The notes under the pieces: generated by a model
Databases searched by the model: none
Seen by the model: only the letters and a program-made list of their open reading frames with translations
Told to the model about the DNA's origin: nothing
Shown here: piece by piece, positions 5,946-9,724 of the stretch
Position numbering within the stretch: position 1 is the first letter of the stretch
Layout: every line of letters starts with the position of its first letter
Program-made: the position numbers and the translations under genes
NCBI GenBank assembly: GCA_947600015.1
Contig: CANQFX010000046.1
Span: forward strand, 1 to 9,724
From: an uncultured Bacilli bacterium
GTDB lineage: Bacteria; Bacillota_I; Bacilli_A; RF39; UBA660
DNA: 9,724 bases
Direction: 5' to 3'

Positions 5946-6734
5946 TTATGATTGATTAGATATCAAAATTTTAAATTGATCTTTTTGCTGCTGATATAAC
6001 ATATAAACTGGTGTTTCTATACTATAATTGTAGCACGCAACAATCATTTCATATTTTTTATCTCGATCTATATCTAAAACCGAATAAATATCAGGTTGAC
6101 AATTATTTGTTCCAGTATTTTTTACAATATTATGATATAACATCGTGATTTGTTGTTCTTTTACCATAAAGATAAAAGAATAGGCTGTCTCAGGATAAAA
6201 ATCAATCGCAAAGGCATTACTAAGAATATAAAATTCTTCTTTGATTCCATCGTTATCAATATCAAATATTAACTTTTTCCTTGTTGTATATTGAGAAGGA
6301 AAAGGTAAATGATACTCTTCTAATACTTGCTGCACATAAGCATCTTCTGTCATTTCTACTTCTTCCATTGCTGCAACCGCAATATTATAATTAGCACGGA
6401 TGGCTAACAAATCGCCACTCTTATTTACAGCTTTTTTATTTTTATCAAATAAATACCATCTATCATCATGCCATAAATAATAATCACCAATTTCTTCTTG
6501 ATTAAGATATACATGAAACTTTTGCCAATTTAGTTTCTCTATTGTTGCCTGTTTTTTGATGTGAAACCATTTTTTATTTTCATAGTTCCAAACCGTTTCA
6601 TTTCCAACTAAAATTGTGGCTGTATTTCCTTTATTTTTTACATTTTTATATCCAAGAAAATAAAATAACAAACCAAAATATAACAGCAAAATAAGAACCA
6701 ATATTACATACCTTTTTTTCTTTTTTATTTTCAT
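5946..6734 (-). CDS. Membrane-anchored protein with FG-GAP/EF-hand-like Asp loops, T4SS-associated
   Basis: I do not recognise a named family. The 262-residue protein has a KIKKKKR start, one uncleaved-looking membrane helix (about 8-28, no lipobox) and an extracellular part. Residues 45-105 are rich in Trp and Tyr with alternating charged residues, suggesting beta structure (WNYENKKWFHI; YLWHDDRWYLFD). Two loops, FDIDNDGIKEE (157-167) and LDIDRDKKYE (220-229), have the D-x-D-x-D/N-G spacing of calcium-binding FG-GAP/VCBS or dockerin-like loops. The second lacks the Gly. Only two cysteines, C212 and C234, are present, both outside. It begins 11 nt after the hydrolase stop, and its AGGAGA site follows the upstream TAA directly, so the two are translated from one message. 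Position between the hydrolase and coupling protein suggests an envelope-side part of the secretion apparatus. That role is inference. Confidence 0.65.
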   Translation of the reverse strand: MKIKKKKRYVILVLILLLYFGLLFYFLGYKNVKNKGNTATILVGNETVWNYENKKWFHIKKQATIEKLNWQKFHVYLNQEEIGDYYLWHDDRWYLFDKNKKAVNKSGDLLAIRANYNIAVAAMEEVEMTEDAYVQQVLEEYHLPFPSQYTTRKKLIFDIDNDGIKEEFYILSNAFAIDFYPETAYSFIFMVKEQQITMLYHNIVKNTGTNNCQPDIYSVLDIDRDKKYEMIVACYNYSIETPVYMLYQQQKDQFKILISNQS

Positions 6735-6745
6735 ATCTTCTCCTA

Positions 6746-9052
6746 TTATTGTACCTTATAATATCCTAATCGGCTCGTCCGATTCCAATCATATTCTTGC
6801 CATAATATGGTACCACTACTACCTGGGTCCATCATAATGACATTATCTCCTACAACAGAGTCAATCGCAACCCAATGCTGTCCAATACCTCCTTTTACTT
6901 CTGCCACAACATAAGCACCCTCATTCAATAATGCTTTAATTTGATCTAATTTTTGCTGTTTAGTATATCCCGAAATATTAATATCCCCTTGATATACAAA
7001 GCCTGGAGCAATTTGATTCGTTTGTGTCCAAGTAAAACTTCCTCCCGAAAATCCTCCATGTGTATTCATAAATTCAACAAATGTTCCAGGATTAAAATCA
7101 GCAACAACAGTTGGAACTTTACTTTTCGCAATTAACATCGCAACAGAAGTAGCAAGACAACCAATTCCGCGAATCGTTTTTCCACTGGTACCAACCAATA
7201 CATCCGTCCATGGACCCTCATATTGTTTCCAATTAGCAAAATCGCCGGTAGAAGTCGTTCCTGCTGAACTACAAGTACTGGATCCGTTCTTATTACAATT
7301 CATACTTTGAACATTACTTGCGCCATAAGAAAAGTGATTGTTATATACCTCTAAGAGAATTTGCTTATAATTAAGACCCTGTCTAGCAAGAGAAGTATAT
7401 AAGTCCTGTTCTTCTTGCTTATAACCAGCATAAATTACATTTCCTTGATCATTTACTAAGACTTCTCCCATAGTTTCTGCCGCAATAGTCCGAAGTCTTG
7501 AATCGGCAGGCATTGGTTCTCTCCGAAATCCTCTATCATAAGAAAGTCCACTATGAATTTGTCCCCATTGACCATCATTGGAAGAACATCCCTGATCAGG
7601 ATCACAATATACTTGATCATTCGTACTATTTGCGATCTGTAAAATCCATTGCCCATTTTCTTCCTGTAATGTGTTCCATCCACCAACATCTTGAGCACGA
7701 GCAAGAGCATAACTTCTAGCCGCAACCATTTGGGCTTTTAGGGCTTCTTCTGGAGCATTTGGTCCAATTTCCTGATAAGCCACTCCCAAAATATATTTTT
7801 CAAATGGGACTAATTCTTCTCCCTCTAGTGGTAAACCAAAGGTTCCTCCATAATTATGTCCGCTTGCAAATCCTGTTTGCATCAAACGAACTTTTAAATC
7901 AGAAATATTCATTTGATTTGTCACATTTCCTAATCTTGGAATATAAAAACCATGAATAGTATAAATACAACTTCCAAGAGAAGCACAAACTAATCCATTA
8001 TCGGCTCCTACTAAATCATAATAATTTTCCACATATTCTAACATTTCCTCTACCATTCTTTCACGATCAGAGTCTTTAGAATTTGGTAAGTACTGTGGAA
8101 TAATTTGATTTATTACATTATTTTTAAAAGTTTCTTCATTATAACGATTATCTAGCAACATACTATTAGCAAATTCTTCAATTTTTCCTGTTGTCATATC
8201 ATCATAATTAAGATGCGCATTATGTCTTACTAAAATTTGATACATCGCAATAATATAGGTTACATCAATTGATTTACCCTCAGCTAACATTTGGGATTTT
8301 ACATCATTAATCCGAGTATAAAAATCATTTTGTTCTCTACTTGAAGCTGTAAACTCCGTACCATCTGTTACTCCATCAGCTGCATCATTCGCCCCGAAGC
8401 CATCCTCATATCCTCCTGCTTCTCCTGCAACTGCTGCAGTGACGGATAAGATGGAAACTAGAAGAATAATTAACGGTCCTAAAAACATAACCTTTTGTGC
8501 CAAAGAAAATTTAGCAAATCCAGTAGCGGAAAACGAACTTTTATTTGATTTTTCCTGATCCTCTTCTTGCGCGTTATTATCGTTGTTAGGTTTCGAATCC
8601 GTTGGTGAAAGCGAAGAACCACCGAAAGAAGAATCCTTTTTGTTATTTTCACCGGAAGAAACACCAGATGATGTTGTTGTTTGATTCGGAATTGTCGTTT
8701 TCAAGCGATTCTCTCCAGCACTACCTCCTGCAATATCCATTGCCTGGTCTGCTTTATCAATTGCACCACGATCATCTAACTTTTTTGCTGCCTTACCGAC
8801 TCCTGGTACAGAATTTAAAAGTTTCCCACCCTTATTTAAGAGTGCATCACCCACTTTTGTTTTAGAAAGAGCATCAACAGCCTTTCCACCTATAGGTCCA
8901 GCAAAATAATTTGCTGCCCCCTTCGCAGCAGTTTTAGCAACTTTTTTGGAAGAATCTTGCCTAGCCTTTTGTTCCTCCTCATTAGAAGGCGCTGTGCTAG
9001 CATTTTCTTGCATATTATTATTTTTTCTATTTCTTGTACTTTCGTATGGCAT
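6746..9052 (-). CDS. T4SS cell-wall hydrolase: SpoIID lytic-transglycosylase-like plus C39-like peptidase modules
   Basis: This 768-residue bitopic protein probably opens peptidoglycan for the secretion channel, as VirB1-like enzymes do. Residues 1-180 are cytosolic: an Ala/Gly/Lys-rich amphipathic part (about 35-110), then a Ser/Asn/Gln linker. One membrane helix spans about 186-209. Residues 235-350 are an unassigned helical domain. A SpoIID/LytB-like module follows (about 405-570), with EKYILGVAYQE carrying the expected catalytic Glu (E428) and the EEALKAQMVAARSYAL block (435-450). L-A-R-Q-G-L-N-Y-K-Q-I-L (555-566) closes it. The middle segment with the usual S-x-S-G-G motif is missing. 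After a linker, a papain-like C39_2-type domain (604-768) has C632 in GIGCLATSVAML, H726 in GQHWVAI and D742 in MMDPGSS, a complete triad. Six other cysteines lie in close pairs (356/362, 483/489, 586/594). The ATG follows AAGGTGAT at 5 nt, 27 nt after the VirB4 gene. Enzyme activity is inferred from motifs. Confidence 0.88.
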   Translation of the reverse strand: MPYESTRNRKNNNMQENASTAPSNEEEQKARQDSSKKVAKTAAKGAANYFAGPIGGKAVDALSKTKVGDALLNKGGKLLNSVPGVGKAAKKLDDRGAIDKADQAMDIAGGSAGENRLKTTIPNQTTTSSGVSSGENNKKDSSFGGSSLSPTDSKPNNDNNAQEEDQEKSNKSSFSATGFAKFSLAQKVMFLGPLIILLVSILSVTAAVAGEAGGYEDGFGANDAADGVTDGTEFTASSREQNDFYTRINDVKSQMLAEGKSIDVTYIIAMYQILVRHNAHLNYDDMTTGKIEEFANSMLLDNRYNEETFKNNVINQIIPQYLPNSKDSDRERMVEEMLEYVENYYDLVGADNGLVCASLGSCIYTIHGFYIPRLGNVTNQMNISDLKVRLMQTGFASGHNYGGTFGLPLEGEELVPFEKYILGVAYQEIGPNAPEEALKAQMVAARSYALARAQDVGGWNTLQEENGQWILQIANSTNDQVYCDPDQGCSSNDGQWGQIHSGLSYDRGFRREPMPADSRLRTIAAETMGEVLVNDQGNVIYAGYKQEEQDLYTSLARQGLNYKQILLEVYNNHFSYGASNVQSMNCNKNGSSTCSSAGTTSTGDFANWKQYEGPWTDVLVGTSGKTIRGIGCLATSVAMLIAKSKVPTVVADFNPGTFVEFMNTHGGFSGGSFTWTQTNQIAPGFVYQGDINISGYTKQQKLDQIKALLNEGAYVVAEVKGGIGQHWVAIDSVVGDNVIMMDPGSSGTILWQEYDWNRTSRLGYYKVQ

Positions 9053-9079
9053 AACACATCACCTTACTTCTTTTTTATT

Positions 9080-9724
9080 CTAAAATCCTCCTCCAGAACC
9101 GAAAGAATCTAGTTCTTGTTGGGTAAGAGCAACATTAATTTGCATCCGTCTGTTTCCACATACAAATAATGCTTCTCCTTGTGAATATCGCTTAATACTT
9201 TCTTTTTCACTATCATTTAAGTCAATTAATAAACTTAAATCTTCTACTGCTTGCTTTCTTAATCCCATGATTAAGTAATATGAAGAATTATCAAAAATTG
9301 CTTTTCCCTGCGTAATTACAGCAGGATCAGAAAAATCGCTTGGTTGTTGAGTAATGATAATCGTTCCAGTATTATATTTTCTGGCTCTTCTTTGTACTTG
9401 CGCTAAGAAATCTGCTCCTAAAGCATTGTTATCTCCAAGTAATACATGAGCCTCATCAACCATCAATACGGTATCTACATTAAAGTCTAAGCAAAGACCC
9501 CAAGCATACTTTAAAACATTAAAGAATAATGCATTTCTAACATTAGAATCACTATTCATCAATTCTTTTATATTAAATACCATAAAATCACTATCTTTAC
9601 GAATGGTAGTATGCCCATCAAAATAAAATTGTAATTCTTTTGTGATAGGTCGAACTTTTAACTCTAATCGCTCCATAATATCTCGTTCTTGTGTTTGTTC
9701 TGTCATAGACATCAAACGTCCTCG
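9080..9724 (-). CDS. virB4: VirB4-family type IV secretion ATPase, C-terminal part
   Basis: The reading frame is open through the window edge, so about 214 C-terminal residues of a protein that usually has 600-850 are seen. The Walker A half lies outside. Visible are the Walker B strand TVLMVDEAHVLL, with DEAH at 9446-9457, the conserved arginine-rich QVQRRARKYNTGTIIITQQ segment and the DF block after it, then GLRKQAVEDL and a final strand GEALFVCGNRRMQINV. VirB4/TrsE/ConE-type ATPases power assembly and transport in type IV systems at the cytoplasmic membrane and are the best marker that such a system is present. Internal TTG/ATG codons near 9715-9704 are not the true start. The gene is followed after 27 nt by the hydrolase gene in the same operon. 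A short GSGGGF ends the protein. Confidence 0.9.
   Translation of the reverse strand, partial: RGRLMSMTEQTQERDIMERLELKVRPITKELQFYFDGHTTIRKDSDFMVFNIKELMNSDSNVRNALFFNVLKYAWGLCLDFNVDTVLMVDEAHVLLGDNNALGADFLAQVQRRARKYNTGTIIITQQPSDFSDPAVITQGKAIFDNSSYYLIMGLRKQAVEDLSLLIDLNDSEKESIKRYSQGEALFVCGNRRMQINVALTQQELDSFGSGGGF

Noticed and set aside
7456..8865. Several short open frames on both strands inside the hydrolase gene
   Set aside because: All lie inside a well-supported 768-residue gene with recognised domains, and their translations resemble no family.
9704..9715. TTG/ATG codons near the window end as the start of a short 211-residue protein
   Set aside because: The frame continues open to the window edge and the content is the C-terminal half of a VirB4 ATPase, so these are internal codons of a cut gene.
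1..9724. CRISPR array, tRNA or rRNA genes, and Mycoplasma code (TGA as Trp)
   Set aside because: No spaced direct repeats, tRNA cloverleaf or rRNA sequence was seen. Tryptophan is encoded by TGG and the frames hold no internal TGA.

Overview
The window is AT-rich, low-GC Bacillota-like DNA. It has Bacillus-type ribosome binding sites (AAGGAGG, AAGGTGAT), ATG/GTG/TTG starts, TGG for tryptophan and no in-frame TGA, so code 11 rather than the Mycoplasma code. The protein styles (SpoIID/LytB module, DUF6273-like surface protein, Gram-positive type IV secretion ATPases) suggest an uncultured, probably gut-dwelling Bacilli/Erysipelotrichia-like lineage. That placement is inference. Every gene lies on the minus strand, so the reading order is from high to low coordinates.

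Region 9724-5946 (upstream part): the C-terminal third of a VirB4-type secretion ATPase runs in from beyond the window edge. It is followed by a 768-residue membrane-anchored cell-wall hydrolase that joins a SpoIID lytic-transglycosylase-like module to a C39-like cysteine peptidase module. Then comes a 262-residue membrane-anchored protein with two Asp-rich FG-GAP/EF-hand-like loops. The genes are 11-27 nt apart and form one operon, closed by a perfect 11-bp stem-loop at 5916-5944.

Region 5833-2257: a strong promoter (ATGACA, 17 nt, TATAAT) starts a second unit. It encodes a VirD4/TraG coupling ATPase with an unusual Pro/Gly/Met-rich, charged and poly-Asp tail, and a single-pass membrane protein with a DUF6273-like extracellular domain. 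A rho-independent terminator ends this unit. Together these genes make a type IV secretion system (T4SS) locus: two ATPases, a wall-opening enzyme and two exported accessory proteins. No relaxase, integrase or resistance gene is visible.

Region 2229-213: housekeeping-type genes follow, namely a single-domain rhodanese, a DedA/TVP38-type membrane protein and the DNA-recombination protein RmuC. The last two are probably transcribed from a promoter inside the 3' end of the rhodanese gene.

Region 205-1: this looks like the left end of an ISL3-family insertion sequence. It has a putative terminal repeat, a subterminal hairpin/terminator, an extended -10 promoter and the first 25 codons of the transposase. 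It appears to have landed at the rmuC stop codon.

The most unusual item is the SpoIID-C39 hydrolase in the position normally held by the lysozyme/NlpC-type VirB1-like enzyme of Gram-positive T4SSs, together with paired cysteines in all three exported proteins of the locus.
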